NCBI GenBank assembly: GCA_964512045.1
Contig: CAZEJK010000022.1
Coordinates: 1-39,538, forward strand
Reading direction: 5' to 3'
DNA from: CAZEJK01 sp964512045
Lineage (GTDB): Bacteria > Acidobacteriota > Thermoanaerobaculia > Thermoanaerobaculales > Sulfomarinibacteraceae
DNA: 39,538 bases
Positions 1-12,327 of the stretch are shown in pieces. The notes below the pieces were generated by a model. It was not told where the DNA came from, ran no database searches, and saw only the letters and a program-made list of their open reading frames with translations. Made by a program: the position numbers and the translations under genes. Every line of letters begins with the position of its first letter. Within the stretch, counting starts at the first letter, position 1.

Positions 1-71
1 AAATTAAGAACTTAGAACTCAACCCAGGCGCTTTGCTTCGAATTTTCGAAGATGCGGCGGTCTTCACTCGC
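1..71 (-). repeat. Intergenic palindromic repeat, copy A (3' of aroC)
   Basis: Positions 1-57 match the reverse complement of 22142-22198 at 50 of 57 bases, and 34-71 match 2976-3013 at 31 of 38. In the direction of the preceding gene it contains CTTCGAA-aa-TTCGAAG, a near-perfect palindrome. On the plus strand GAAGA (48-52) can also pair with TCTTC (61-65). The copy begins right after the aroC stop and continues to the window edge, so its far end is unseen. There is no T-tract, so it does not look like a simple terminator. Confidence 0.75.
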
Positions 72-102
72 TAATGGTCTGAGAGGCTCGTCACCGAGAG
101 AG

Positions 103-1197
103 CTAGCGCTCCCGCAGTGTCCTGTAAACCTCCTGGCGGAGGGCGAGGTCGGCGAGCACCAGGCAGGTCATGGCCTCGACGATCGGTACCGCCCTGGGTA
201 CGACGCACGGATCGTGTCGCCCGCGCGCCTCGAGAACCGTCTCATTCCCGTTGAAGTCCACGGTGGACTGCGCCTTGGAGATCGTGGCCGGCGGCTTGAA
301 CGCGACCCGGAACACGACCGGCTCACCGTTCGAGATGCCTCCTTGGACGCCCCCGGATCGGTTGGTCGCCGTTCCCAGCGTGCTCCCGCGATGGATGAAG
401 CGATCGTTGTGCTCGGAGCCTCGCATCGTGGCGCACGCGAAGCCGGAGCCGATCTCGAAGCCTTTGGTGGCCGGGATGGACAGCATGGCGCGGGCGAGCA
501 GCGCCTCGAGCTTGTCGAACACCGGCTCGCCCCAGCCGGTGGGCAGGCCCCGAGCGACGCACGCGATGGTGCCACCGATCGAGTCGCCGTCATCGCGGAC
601 AGCTTCGATGAGCTCGATCATGCGTTCGGCGACTGCGGAGTCGGGGCATCGTACGGAGTTGACATCCACCGCCTCTCGGCTGACGGAAAGTGGATCCACC
701 TCGCTGACGGTGACCTCGCCGACCCGATCGACCCAGGCCACGACCTCCACACCCCACGCGTCGAGCAGCAGCTTCTCTGCGATCGCTCCCGCCGCCACCC
801 GGCCGGCGGTCTCGCGGGCGGACGCACGTCCTCCTCCGGAGAGAGACCGTCGGCCGTACTTCTGCTCGTAGGTGTAGTCGGCGTGTGATGGCCTCGGTAC
901 GGTGCGCAGCGATCGGTAGTCGGTGGGCCGCTGATCGGTGGAGGCGATGTGCAGCGCGATCGGGGTGCCGAGGGTCCGACCGGCCTCGACGCCGGAGACA
1001 ATGGCGACCCGGTCGGGCTCCTGGCGCGCGGTCGTGAGAGCGCTCTGACCGGGTCGTCGCCGGTCGAGACGCTGCTGGATCCACTCGACGTCGAGCTCCA
1101 GCCCGGCAGGGCAGCCGTCCACCACGGCGCCAACGCCGGTGCCGTGTGACTCGCCGTAGGTGGCGACGCGAAACAGCACTCCGAGGCTCGAGGACAT
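103..1197 (-). CDS. aroC: Chorismate synthase
   Basis: This enzyme makes chorismate from 5-enolpyruvylshikimate-3-phosphate using reduced FMN, the last step of the shikimate pathway in the cytoplasm. The 364-residue protein has the family start (FRVATYGESHG near residue 8), the central GGGRASARETAGRVAAGA block and a C-terminal RHDPCVVPRAVPIVEAM block, and its length is normal for the family. The ATG start is set by the conserved N-terminus. No good Shine-Dalgarno precedes it; instead a -10-like TAGGCT sits six bases upstream, 17 bases from GTGACA, which suggests a leaderless transcript. The receiver-kinase gene lies upstream on the same strand, 68 bp away, so aroC may have its own promoter. 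The family assignment is firm. Confidence 0.97.
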   Translation of the reverse strand: MSSSLGVLFRVATYGESHGTGVGAVVDGCPAGLELDVEWIQQRLDRRRPGQSALTTARQEPDRVAIVSGVEAGRTLGTPIALHIASTDQRPTDYRSLRTVPRPSHADYTYEQKYGRRSLSGGGRASARETAGRVAAGAIAEKLLLDAWGVEVVAWVDRVGEVTVSEVDPLSVSREAVDVNSVRCPDSAVAERMIELIEAVRDDGDSIGGTIACVARGLPTGWGEPVFDKLEALLARAMLSIPATKGFEIGSGFACATMRGSEHNDRFIHRGSTLGTATNRSGGVQGGISNGEPVVFRVAFKPPATISKAQSTVDFNGNETVLEARGRHDPCVVPRAVPIVEAMTCLVLADLALRQEVYRTLRER

Positions 1198-1203
1198 GGC
1201 TAC

Positions 1204-1232
1204 AGCCTACCCGAGCTCAGCGGTTCTGTCAC
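1204..1232 (-). promoter_or_regulatory. Candidate leaderless promoter of aroC
   Basis: Read on the minus strand: GTGACA (1227-1232), 17-base spacer, TAGGCT (1204-1209), then six bases to the aroC ATG. The -35 matches consensus at 5 of 6 and the spacing is ideal; the -10 is weaker. This is a sequence-only call. Confidence 0.45.
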
Positions 1233-1265
1233 CGCTCGCTCCGTGTCGCTGGCGCTGGGAGGCGC

Positions 1266-2669
1266 CTACTCGGTGTCGTGGAAAGGTTTGTGCGCACCCG
1301 TATACGCTGCGATGAGCGCCTTGTGGCGCGGATCGATCGTGATCCTACGCGACATGAGCCCGAGCATTGCCTCCGGCGGAAGAAGATCCGCTGCGACCTT
1401 CTCGGTCCAGCGCATCGAGCGACCGCCCATCGCCTCGAGGCGAGCGACGACCTGCGTGGCTGTGCTCGGGCGATCTTCTGGTCGTTTTGCGAGGAGCTCA
1501 CCGATCAGGGATCGGAACGGCTCGAACGGGATCCCGACAAGCGCCTCACTGCCGGACGGTGGCTCGTACAGCGTGAGCCGGACGGTGCCAGTCGCAGTAT
1601 CACCGCGGAACGCGGGCTTCCCGGTCACCGCGAAGTGGAGCAACGCGCCCAGACCGAACAGGTCACCGCGCTGGTCGTACCCGTTCCCGACCAGAGCCTC
1701 TGGCGGGAGGTAACCGGGCGTACCCCACACCTCGCCCTCGGCCTCTGTCACCTCGGAGATCCCTTTCGACAGGCCGAAGTCGGTGACCTTGATCGAGCCG
1801 TCCTGACCGAGGAGAACGTTCCCGGGCTTGAGATCGTGGTGGACGATGCCTCGCTCGTGGGCTGCCTGCAGAGCACCGGAAACCGCGAGTGCCAGGACCA
1901 TGGCCTGGTCCGCCGGCAACGGGCCGCGGTTGCTGATGTGCCGCTCGATGGTCGTACCGTCCACCAGCTCCATGGCAAGGAACGCGCCGTCGTCCTCATC
2001 GACGACGTCGTAGACGGTCACCACGTGTGCGTGGGTCAGCTTCGCGGCGGCAACGGCCTCCTTGAGCAGAGCGTGCAGCATGAGGGTCCGCCGGGCCTCC
2101 GAGACGCCGCGCCCGAGGTGGATTGTCTTCAGCGCGACCGGGCGATCGAGCTTCGGGTCCCAACCTCGGAACACCATCCCCATCGCACCTTCTCCGATCA
2201 GCTCCTCGAGCGTGTAGCGTCCGAGGGTGAGGCCGCGGACGGGTCGCTGGCGGCGTACCAGGTCGGCGATCACCGCGAGCTCGGATGCAGTACGCCGCAT
2301 CCTCGCCTGGGCGATCAGCCGTTCGACCCGCAAGATCAGCTCCGCTGGCTCGAACGGCTTGATGATGTAGTCGTCAGCGCCGGCAGCGAGGCCGCGCACG
2401 CGCTCCTGGCCCGTGGAGAGAGAGCTGAGGATGACAACCGGCACCGATGTCGTCTTCGGGTTCTCGCGTAGCGTCTGCAGCACCTCGAGCCCGTCCGTGC
2501 CCGGCATGCGCCGGTCCAAGATGACGGCGTCGATGCGTGCGACGTCGATCAGGGCGGGAACGTCTCTGCCGCTGTCTGCCGTGATGACATCATGGCCTGC
2601 TCGCTCGAGGGTCTCCTTGACGATCAGCAGGGAGACACGCTCGTCATCGACAGCGAGAATCGTCGCCAT
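1266..2669 (-). CDS. Response regulator receiver fused to Ser/Thr protein kinase
   Basis: This is a 467-residue signalling protein. Residues 1-120 form a CheY-like receiver: acidic pair D8/D9, phospho-acceptor D52 in ILDRRMPG and K104 in IIKPFEP. A short linker leads to a Hanks-type kinase at about 150-415, with glycine loop IGEGAMGMVFRG, lysine K181 in VALK, catalytic loop HHDLKPGN (277-284), DFG (297-299) and PPE (322-324). The HRD arginine is replaced by histidine, so it is a non-RD kinase. There is no transmembrane segment, so it is cytoplasmic. I chose the ATG at 2669, not the ATG 69 bases upstream, because the receiver begins there and GGAG lies nine bases ahead. The cognate histidine kinase and the kinase substrates are not in the window. 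Confidence 0.93.
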   Translation of the reverse strand: MATILAVDDERVSLLIVKETLERAGHDVITADSGRDVPALIDVARIDAVILDRRMPGTDGLEVLQTLRENPKTTSVPVVILSSLSTGQERVRGLAAGADDYIIKPFEPAELILRVERLIAQARMRRTASELAVIADLVRRQRPVRGLTLGRYTLEELIGEGAMGMVFRGWDPKLDRPVALKTIHLGRGVSEARRTLMLHALLKEAVAAAKLTHAHVVTVYDVVDEDDGAFLAMELVDGTTIERHISNRGPLPADQAMVLALAVSGALQAAHERGIVHHDLKPGNVLLGQDGSIKVTDFGLSKGISEVTEAEGEVWGTPGYLPPEALVGNGYDQRGDLFGLGALLHFAVTGKPAFRGDTATGTVRLTLYEPPSGSEALVGIPFEPFRSLIGELLAKRPEDRPSTATQVVARLEAMGGRSMRWTEKVAADLLPPEAMLGLMSRRITIDPRHKALIAAYTGAHKPFHDTE

Positions 2670-2975
2670 GGGCGCAGTCTCCGAGTGCAGTTTCCATAGT
2701 GTCGATCCCATCGTACTGCAGAGGAGCCGGTAGCGCACGCGATGAACGAACCGCGGAGCGAGATGGGGCGGTTGTGGTCTGCGCAGACAGCTCGCGCCCG
2801 CACCGGTCGCGGGTGGCTTGGTCGTAACCTGAGCGGGTGCTCAGTGTCCAACGCGGCCGCGTCGGCCGTTGGGTAGAAGCTCGCCCGTCCACCCGATCTC
2901 ACTCGCAGGAGCGACGACGCCGCAGCTCAGCCCCGGTCCCGACAACCGGAACCCGGTCGTCCGGTTCCCGGCGGA

Positions 2976-3013
2976 TGCTTCGAGTTCCTGAAGATGCGGC
3001 CGTCGTCAGTCGC
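2976..3013 (-). repeat. Intergenic palindromic repeat, copy B (3' of fadA)
   Basis: It matches 34-71 at 31 of 38 bases. In the direction of fadA it keeps the outer arms CTTC-N8-GAAG and the preceding GCCGCAT block, but the inner palindrome has decayed. As in the other copies it lies downstream of a gene end in the same orientation relative to that gene. Confidence 0.55.
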
Positions 3014-3022
3014 CACAATGAC

Positions 3023-3050
3023 GAACGCCGCGGCAGGTGCCGCGGCGTTC
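3023..3050 (-). terminator. Strong hairpin downstream of fadA
   Basis: A perfect 13-bp inverted repeat (GAACGCCGCGGCA, two bases, then its complement) begins 31 bases past the fadA stop. On the fadA strand it is not followed by a clear U-run, while on the plus strand it is followed by TTCTTC. It probably stabilises the 3' end or ends transcription of fadNA, but it is not a classical intrinsic terminator. Confidence 0.5.
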
Positions 3051-3080
3051 TTCTTCTGCGTTTCGTGGTGGCAGAGTGTG

Positions 3081-4244
3081 CTACGGACGTTCGAGCAGGT
3101 AGGCGAACCCCATGCCTCCACCGATGCACATGGTCACGATGCCGCGCTTGGCATCACGCCGACGCATCTCGCCGATCAGCTTGACGGTGAGCACGGCGCC
3201 GGTGGCCCCCAGTGGGTGACCGGTGGCGATCGCGCCGCCGTTGACGTTGGTCTTCTCCGGCGGCAGGCCGAGCTCGTTCACGCAGTACACGGACTGACTT
3301 GCGAACGCCTCGTTGATCTCGATGAGGTCGATATCGTCGAGCTTCAGCCCGGTCTTCTCGAGCAGCTTCGGGACGGCCACGGTCGGGCCGATCCCCATGA
3401 TGTCCGGGTCGACCCCACCGACCGCCCACTGGCGGACGTACGCCAGGGGCTCGAGCCCCATCTCGTCGGCCTTTTCCTTCGACATCACCACGACAGCAGC
3501 GAAGCCGTCGTTGATCTGCGAGGCGTTGCCGGCGGTCACGGTGCCGACCGGATCGAACACCGGCCTGAGCTTGGCCAGACCCTCGACGGAGGTGTCCGGG
3601 CGCGGTCCCTCATCGGTGTCGAAGGTGAAGTGCCGCCAGGAGCCGTTCTCACGGACGCGCACGTCCAGGGGAACGATCTCCTCTGTGAACTTGCCGGCCT
3701 CGATGGCGGCTGCGGCCTTCTTGTGGGAGTTGGCAGCGAACTCGTCCTGGACCTCTCGCGAGATGCCGAAGCGGCGCGCCACCACCTCGGCGGTAGTGCC
3801 CATGGCGGCATAGGCATTTGGCATCTGCTCCATGAGGGCGGGATCGCCGATCATCTTGTTGCCGCCCATGGCGACCATCGACATCGATTCCACACCACCG
3901 GCGATGACCAGATCGTTGTTGCCGGCCTTGATCGAGTCCGCGGCCCAGGCGATCGACTGCGAGCCCGAGCAGCAGAACCGGTTGATGGTGCCAGCCGGCA
4001 CGTGGGTCGGGAACCCTGCGAGGAGGCCGATCAGCCGGGCGACGTTCATGCCCTGCTCGCCCTCCGGCATGGCACAGCCGATGATGATGTCCTCGACCAT
4101 GTCCTTGGTCAGGCCAGGGGTCCTGCGAACCAGCTCCTCCAGGACCGGGGCAGAGAACTCCTCTGGACGGGTGTCGCGGAGGCTTCCCTTCTTGGCGCGG
4201 CCGATGGGGGAGCGGGCGACGGAGACAATGACTGCTTCTCGCAT
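3081..4244 (-). CDS. fadA: Acetyl-CoA acyltransferase (beta-oxidation thiolase)
   Basis: This thiolase cleaves 3-ketoacyl-CoA with CoA to acetyl-CoA and a shortened acyl-CoA, the last step of fatty-acid beta-oxidation. The 387-residue protein is of normal thiolase length. It shows the nucleophilic cysteine C91 in NRFCCSG, the IEINEAFA loop, the GHPLGATG histidine motif and a C-terminal CIGGGMG cysteine. The neighbouring C92 is a small deviation from the usual S or G. It lies 15 bases downstream of the multifunctional beta-oxidation gene, the gene order of the Bacillus fadN-fadA operon, and is presumably cotranscribed and under the operator at 6847-6864. Thiolase identity is secure; degradative rather than biosynthetic use is inferred from the operon. 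Confidence 0.95.
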   Translation of the reverse strand: MREAVIVSVARSPIGRAKKGSLRDTRPEEFSAPVLEELVRRTPGLTKDMVEDIIIGCAMPEGEQGMNVARLIGLLAGFPTHVPAGTINRFCCSGSQSIAWAADSIKAGNNDLVIAGGVESMSMVAMGGNKMIGDPALMEQMPNAYAAMGTTAEVVARRFGISREVQDEFAANSHKKAAAAIEAGKFTEEIVPLDVRVRENGSWRHFTFDTDEGPRPDTSVEGLAKLRPVFDPVGTVTAGNASQINDGFAAVVVMSKEKADEMGLEPLAYVRQWAVGGVDPDIMGIGPTVAVPKLLEKTGLKLDDIDLIEINEAFASQSVYCVNELGLPPEKTNVNGGAIATGHPLGATGAVLTVKLIGEMRRRDAKRGIVTMCIGGGMGFAYLLERP

Positions 4245-4259
4245 CGTGTCGCTCCTTTC

Positions 4260-6686
<2,427 letters not shown>

Positions 6687-6846
6687 CGGTCAACCTCCCA
6701 GATATGGTCCACCTCCTGACCCCTGAAGCCGGCGTGCTGCAACCGTATGTTCGCCGCACTCCGGCAGAGGTAAGGAGCAATGGACATGGTTTGATGGCCC
6801 CGCAGGCTGCGGCGCGTACCGCGCTGGGGTGCTTGAGATACGGCGG

Positions 6847-6864
6847 TGAATGAACACTCATTCA
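6847..6864. promoter_or_regulatory. FadR-type operator upstream of fadNA
   Basis: TGAATGAACACTCATTCA is a perfect 7-4-7 palindrome, 160 bases upstream of the fadN start. It agrees with the consensus I know for the TetR-family fatty-acid repressor FadR of Bacillus subtilis, TGAATGAMTANTCATTCA, except in the central spacer. No TetR gene is in the window, so the regulator must be encoded elsewhere. Acyl-CoA derepression of fadNA is the natural inference. Confidence 0.8.
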
Positions 6865-6947
6865 TTTTCCACGACTCGACGCCAGATGGCAAGGGGGTGT
6901 CGCCGCATTGCGGCAGAATGTGTTCCCGAGCGGCGCGCGAAGGCCAG

Positions 6948-9356
6948 CTACAACGCCGATTGCGGGTCGATATCGACGATGCGCCGGGCGCCCGATGTGA
7001 GCGTGACGCTTTCGGCCTGGTCCAGAGCTGCGTGGATCGAGCTCCGGTTGGGAGCGGTCAGGAGGATCTGCCAGCGCCACTGGCCACGAACCTGCGCCAG
7101 GGGCGCGGGCGCTGGACCTCGGACGTGAACAGGCGCCCCCGCCAACGCCCGGGAGGTCGCTTCGGCGGCCGCTTGCGCACCGTCCTCCGTGGCCGCTTCG
7201 AAGCGGAGGATCGCCATCTTTGCCGTCGGCGGGTAGCGGAATGTCCGGCGGAACAGGAGCTCCGAGGCGAGGAACGCTTCCGTGTCATGGTGCACGGCGT
7301 GCCGCACTGCCGGGTGCTCCGGATGGTAGGTCTGGACGATGACGGAGCCCGGCCGATCACCGCGCCCCGCGCGCCCCGCGACCTGGGTGAGGAGCTGGAA
7401 CGTCCGCTCGCCGGCTCGGAAGTCCGGAAGCGAGAGCATCGCGTCGGCGGAGACCACACCGGTGACGGTCACGTTCGGGAAGTGGTGTCCCTTGGCGACC
7501 ATTTGTGTGCCCACTAGGATCTGGAGACGACCACTCTGGAAGGCGCCGAGAGTTGTCTCCAAGCCGTCGCGGCGGCGGACGGTGTCACGATCGAGAATGC
7601 CGATGCGCACTGAAGGAAGACGTTCCTCGAGCTTTGCAGCGATCTTCTCGGTTCCGGCTCCAATCGGATCCAGCAGCGTGCCTCCGCATTGACTGCACGA
7701 ACGGGGCGCCGCCTGGCTGTAGCCGCAGTAGTGACAGTGCAATCCGCGTTGACGGCGGTGGACCACCAACGAGACCGAGCAGTGTGGACACTTCACGGCG
7801 GTACCGCAGTCCCTGCACAGGAGGGTTGGCGCCCAGCCCCGACGTTGCATGAGGAGAATGGCCTGCTCGTTGCGAGCGAGGCACGACTCGAGTGCGGTCA
7901 ACAGTTGGCGAGAGAAGAGGGTGGCGCCCTTCTCACCGGGTTCGGGAGATTCGCGCCGGAGGTCGACGAGCTCGACCTCCGGCAGCTCGGCTCCGCCGAC
8001 CCGTTGGGGCAGGTGCAGACGCTCCAGGCGTCGATCCACGACGAGCTGATGCGCCTCCAGTGAGGGCGTGGCGGAGCACAGCAGGGCGGGGATGGCCAGG
8101 CGCTGTGCAAGCAGCAGCGCCAGATCCCGAGCGTTGTACCGGGGCGCCTCGCTCTGCTTGTAGGCGCCGTCGTGCTCCTCGTCGACGACGATCAGACCCA
8201 GGTTGGTGATCGGTGCGAACACGGCGGAGCGGGGGCCGACGACGATTGAGGCCTGGCCGTCGCGGACAGCGCGCCACTGTCGCCACCGCTCCCCCTCGGA
8301 CTGTGCGGAGTGCATCACAGCCACATCGTCCCCGAACCGGCGCTGGACGGCGCCCACCGTAGCTGGAGTCAGGCCGATCTCGGGAACGAGCACCAGGGCG
8401 CGTCGACCCTCGCGCAGGACCTCGTCGAGGCACCGCAGGTAGACCTCGGTCTTTCCGGAGCTGGTGACACCGTGGAGGAGAAACCCTTCATAGCCCCCCT
8501 GACGGAGCCGTGCGATCACTGCATTGACGGCTGTCGTCTGTGCTGCTGAGAGGTGGATCGCACGCGCCGGTTGTCGGAGCGCCCAGCGGGGTGGGTCCGA
8601 CGGCGGCTGGGTGAAGCGGATGAGCAGCTTGTCTCGCACGAGGGCGTTGATCACACTGGCGGAGCAGCCGACGGCATCGAGCACCTCGGATTGGCGAACC
8701 GGGTGCCCCTGCTCCGCGAGCCACTCGATGACATCCAGGCGACGCGGCGTCCTCTCGAGCTGCTGGCGGATCGTGTCGAGCGGCAGATCCGCTAGCTGGA
8801 GGGCGGCGATCTCTCGGCTCGGGGGACGGTCGCGACGCCTCCGGACGACGTCGATCAGGCCGGCGCGCCGGAGCTCGCTTACAGCTCGATGGGTGGCGTT
8901 CGTGGCTGCCCTGGCGGCGGCGGTCCGCGCGCGGGTGTGCTCGATCAGGTAGTGCAGGAGAGCGGCTTCTGCCGGGGGAAGGTTGGAGGGGTCTGTAAGG
9001 ACTCCGAGGTGGGTGACGGCCAGCTCCTCGGTGTCACTTCGGAGCAGCGAGGCCGGGAGCATGGCCGCAACCGTGTCGCCCAGGGGGCAGCGGTAGTAAC
9101 GGGCAGCGAAGCGAGCGAGATCGAGGAGGTGGGGTGGGAGCGGCGGTTCGGTGTCCAGGAGCTCGTCGATGTCGCGGACGATATCGGGGTCGATATCGCA
9201 GCGTTCGCCAAGCTCGACCACGAGCCCGGTTGCCGGCCGGCCGCGGACGGTGACGCGGGCACGAAGGCCGACCTGGGCCAGGGGCTCCCACTGTGGTGGA
9301 ACTCGGTATGTCAGCGGCTCCGGCGCCGACCTCGGGATCGCCACGTGTGCAAACAC
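6948..9356 (-). CDS. priA: Primosomal replication-restart helicase PriA
   Basis: PriA is a superfamily 2 DNA helicase that reloads the replisome at stalled or repaired forks. The 802-residue protein has an N-terminal 3'-DNA-binding domain (about 1-100), a winged-helix region, Walker A GVTSSGKTEVYL near residue 295, DEEH box VVDEEHDGAYKQ, and two zinc-binding clusters with eight cysteines (CRDCGTAVKCPHC and CHYCGYSQAAPRSCSQCGG). The C-terminal helicase motifs LVGTQMVAKGHHFPNV and QVAGRAGRGDRPG follow. The start is GTG at 9356 with AGGA seven bases ahead; no in-frame ATG fits the conserved N-terminus better. It is transcribed towards fadN and ends 83 bases before the FadR operator, so the two are separate units. 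Confidence 0.96.
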   Translation of the reverse strand: MFAHVAIPRSAPEPLTYRVPPQWEPLAQVGLRARVTVRGRPATGLVVELGERCDIDPDIVRDIDELLDTEPPLPPHLLDLARFAARYYRCPLGDTVAAMLPASLLRSDTEELAVTHLGVLTDPSNLPPAEAALLHYLIEHTRARTAAARAATNATHRAVSELRRAGLIDVVRRRRDRPPSREIAALQLADLPLDTIRQQLERTPRRLDVIEWLAEQGHPVRQSEVLDAVGCSASVINALVRDKLLIRFTQPPSDPPRWALRQPARAIHLSAAQTTAVNAVIARLRQGGYEGFLLHGVTSSGKTEVYLRCLDEVLREGRRALVLVPEIGLTPATVGAVQRRFGDDVAVMHSAQSEGERWRQWRAVRDGQASIVVGPRSAVFAPITNLGLIVVDEEHDGAYKQSEAPRYNARDLALLLAQRLAIPALLCSATPSLEAHQLVVDRRLERLHLPQRVGGAELPEVELVDLRRESPEPGEKGATLFSRQLLTALESCLARNEQAILLMQRRGWAPTLLCRDCGTAVKCPHCSVSLVVHRRQRGLHCHYCGYSQAAPRSCSQCGGTLLDPIGAGTEKIAAKLEERLPSVRIGILDRDTVRRRDGLETTLGAFQSGRLQILVGTQMVAKGHHFPNVTVTGVVSADAMLSLPDFRAGERTFQLLTQVAGRAGRGDRPGSVIVQTYHPEHPAVRHAVHHDTEAFLASELLFRRTFRYPPTAKMAILRFEAATEDGAQAAAEATSRALAGAPVHVRGPAPAPLAQVRGQWRWQILLTAPNRSSIHAALDQAESVTLTSGARRIVDIDPQSAL

Positions 9357-10079
9357 CCGTGCATCCTAGCGTGCTTCTTCTCCATCCATCTACGATGTAC
9401 CACGATGCAGATCTGACAGCCGGCGTCTCGCCGGCGGGGTGGACGGAAGGGGTCTGCCACCCCAAGCCATTCAACGAAGCCTTCCCGGCTTCGCTTTCCC
9501 CCTTACCACCCACCGCGGCTACGCCGGGGCAAGCCCGGCATCGGCCCTGGCCCCCGTCCCGGAAGCCGGCTCCGGAGCACTGAAGCCCTGACCAGCGGGT
9601 TGACCTCTGCGCCAACTGGCTGCTGACGCTTCGCCTCGTACCCTCGAACCCCAACCGCCCAGCACCGGACAACGACGCCCCGAAAACCCATCCACCCGTA
9701 GGCCCCATCGTCACTCCAGAGCCATCGCCGGGGACCGATGACCGACTTCCGGGTCCGGGTCCGTTGACCGGGACCGGATGGCGGCGGGTTCTCCCACGGG
9801 ATCTCTCCGCTCGCCAGGTGCTGCGGGCCATGATCGCAGCCGAGACGCTTCCCGAGAGCCCGAAGGACATGGCAGCTCGGTCGAGATGACGGGGTGGCGT
9901 AGGACGAGGCCCTCCCGCCCTTCCTTCACGAGCCACGCAACGAAGCTTTCCCGGCAACGGTCCTGGCCCCGGCCCCGGCAGCCGGATGCGCCGGCCCCGG
10001 AGCTTCGAAGCCCCGGCAGTCGGAGCTCGGTCTCGATGGCGGGAGGGCGTGTCTGACACCTTCCGCTGACCCAAAGAAA
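9357..10079. repeat. GC-rich non-coding region with a degenerate tandem duplication
   Basis: About 720 bases with no believable gene. Two related units can be aligned. The 18-mer at 9472-9489 recurs at 9938-9955 (17 of 18). The block CGGCCCTGG...GCCGG at 9542-9569 recurs at 9958-9985 (24 of 28). CCGGAGC-N3-GAAGCCC also appears in both. Unit 1 has about 50 extra bases between the first two blocks. A palindromic GTGTCTGACAC lies near 10049-10059, resembling REP-type elements I know from other genomes. Reading frames here are Gly/Pro/Arg-rich artefacts. Confidence 0.6.
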
Positions 10080-10104
10080 ACGGCCCGGGCAGTGCCCGGG
10101 CCGT
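10080..10104 (-). terminator. Intrinsic terminator of groESL
   Basis: Read on the minus strand, a perfect 12-bp GC stem (ACGGCCCGGGCA and its complement around one base) is followed directly by TTTTCTTT. It lies 32 bases after the groEL stop. This is a classical Rho-independent terminator. Confidence 0.9.
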
Positions 10105-10135
10105 CCAGAAAGCACTCTGTGCGAGCGGTTCAGGC

Positions 10136-11779
<1,644 letters not shown>

Positions 11780-11830
11780 GATGAGGACTCCTTGTCGTGA
11801 ATCTCTCGTGGTTCGACCGGGATGGTCGGG

Positions 11831-12121
11831 CTACTTCTGGATGATGGCGAGGATCTCGTCCTCACGCACGATGGTGAAATCGTCTTCGTCGATCTTGATA
11901 TCGGTGCCGGAGTACTTGCCGATCAGCACACGCTGGCCGGCCTCGACCGTCATCGGCAGACGTTTGCCAGACTCGTCGAACTTGCCCTCGCCGACGGCGA
12001 CGATCTCAGCCTCTTGCGGCTTCTCCTTGGCGGTATCGGGGATGATGATCCCGCCACGAACCTGCTCCTCGCCCTCGATCCGCTTGAGAAGTACCCGATC
12101 ATAGAGGGGCTGGATATTCAT
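11831..12121 (-). CDS. groES: 10 kDa co-chaperonin GroES
   Basis: GroES is the heptameric lid of the GroEL chamber. The protein has 96 residues: MNIQPLYDRVLLKR start, mobile-loop segment GEEQVRGGIIIPDTAKEKPQ, GKYSGTDIKIDEDDF and terminal EDEILAIIQK. I place the start at the ATG at 12121, preceded by GGAGAGAG; the frame remains open upstream, but a start there would run through the CIRCE element and promoter. It is the first gene of groESL. Confidence 0.98.
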   Translation of the reverse strand: MNIQPLYDRVLLKRIEGEEQVRGGIIIPDTAKEKPQEAEIVAVGEGKFDESGKRLPMTVEAGQRVLIGKYSGTDIKIDEDDFTIVREDEILAIIQK

Positions 12122-12154
12122 AAGTGCTCTCTCCTTTCGGTTTATCTTCGACTT

Positions 12155-12181
12155 TTGGCACTCGGATCTCCCGAGTGCCAA
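12155..12181. promoter_or_regulatory. CIRCE element (HrcA operator)
   Basis: TTGGCACTC-N9-GAGTGCCAA is a perfect inverted repeat with the standard nine-base spacer. It differs from the consensus TTAGCACTC-N9-GAGTGCTAA by one symmetrical change. It lies 34 bases upstream of groES, immediately downstream of the -10 box, as expected for HrcA repression. hrcA itself is not in the window. Confidence 0.95.
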
Positions 12182-12185
12182 GAAG

Positions 12186-12214
12186 AGTATAGGTGCCTGG
12201 GGACGGGGTGTCAA
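12186..12214 (-). promoter_or_regulatory. Sigma-70-type promoter of groESL
   Basis: On the minus strand: TTGACA (12209-12214), 17-base spacer, TATACT (12186-12191). The -35 is perfect and the -10 is 5 of 6. It sits directly ahead of CIRCE, so housekeeping polymerase with HrcA repression explains regulation without a special heat-shock sigma factor. Confidence 0.92.
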
Positions 12215-12327
12215 GGTCTGAGACGAAGAATCTAATGATGCGCTACTCATATGTCAACACGGACGCTCGCCCGGCAGGAGTGAGGGATATGAGCAACCTG
12301 GCCTAAGATCTGCCACGCGCGTGGCGC

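Larger units (their letters stand above)
2670..3080. other. Non-coding gap between the fadA 3' end and the kinase gene
   Basis: I see no credible gene in these 411 bases. They should contain the kinase promoter (no clear box found), a GC palindromic stretch at 2848-2872 that shares the 15-mer CCAACGCGGCCGCGT with 22319-22333, repeat copy B at 2976-3013 and a 13-bp hairpin at 3023-3050. Confidence 0.6.

Noticed and set aside
9034..10074. A 346-codon open frame on the minus strand across the priA 5' end and the repeat region
   Set aside because: It overlaps priA in another frame, is Gly/Pro/Arg-rich, has no ribosome site or domain, and runs through degenerate repeats. It is a high-GC artefact.
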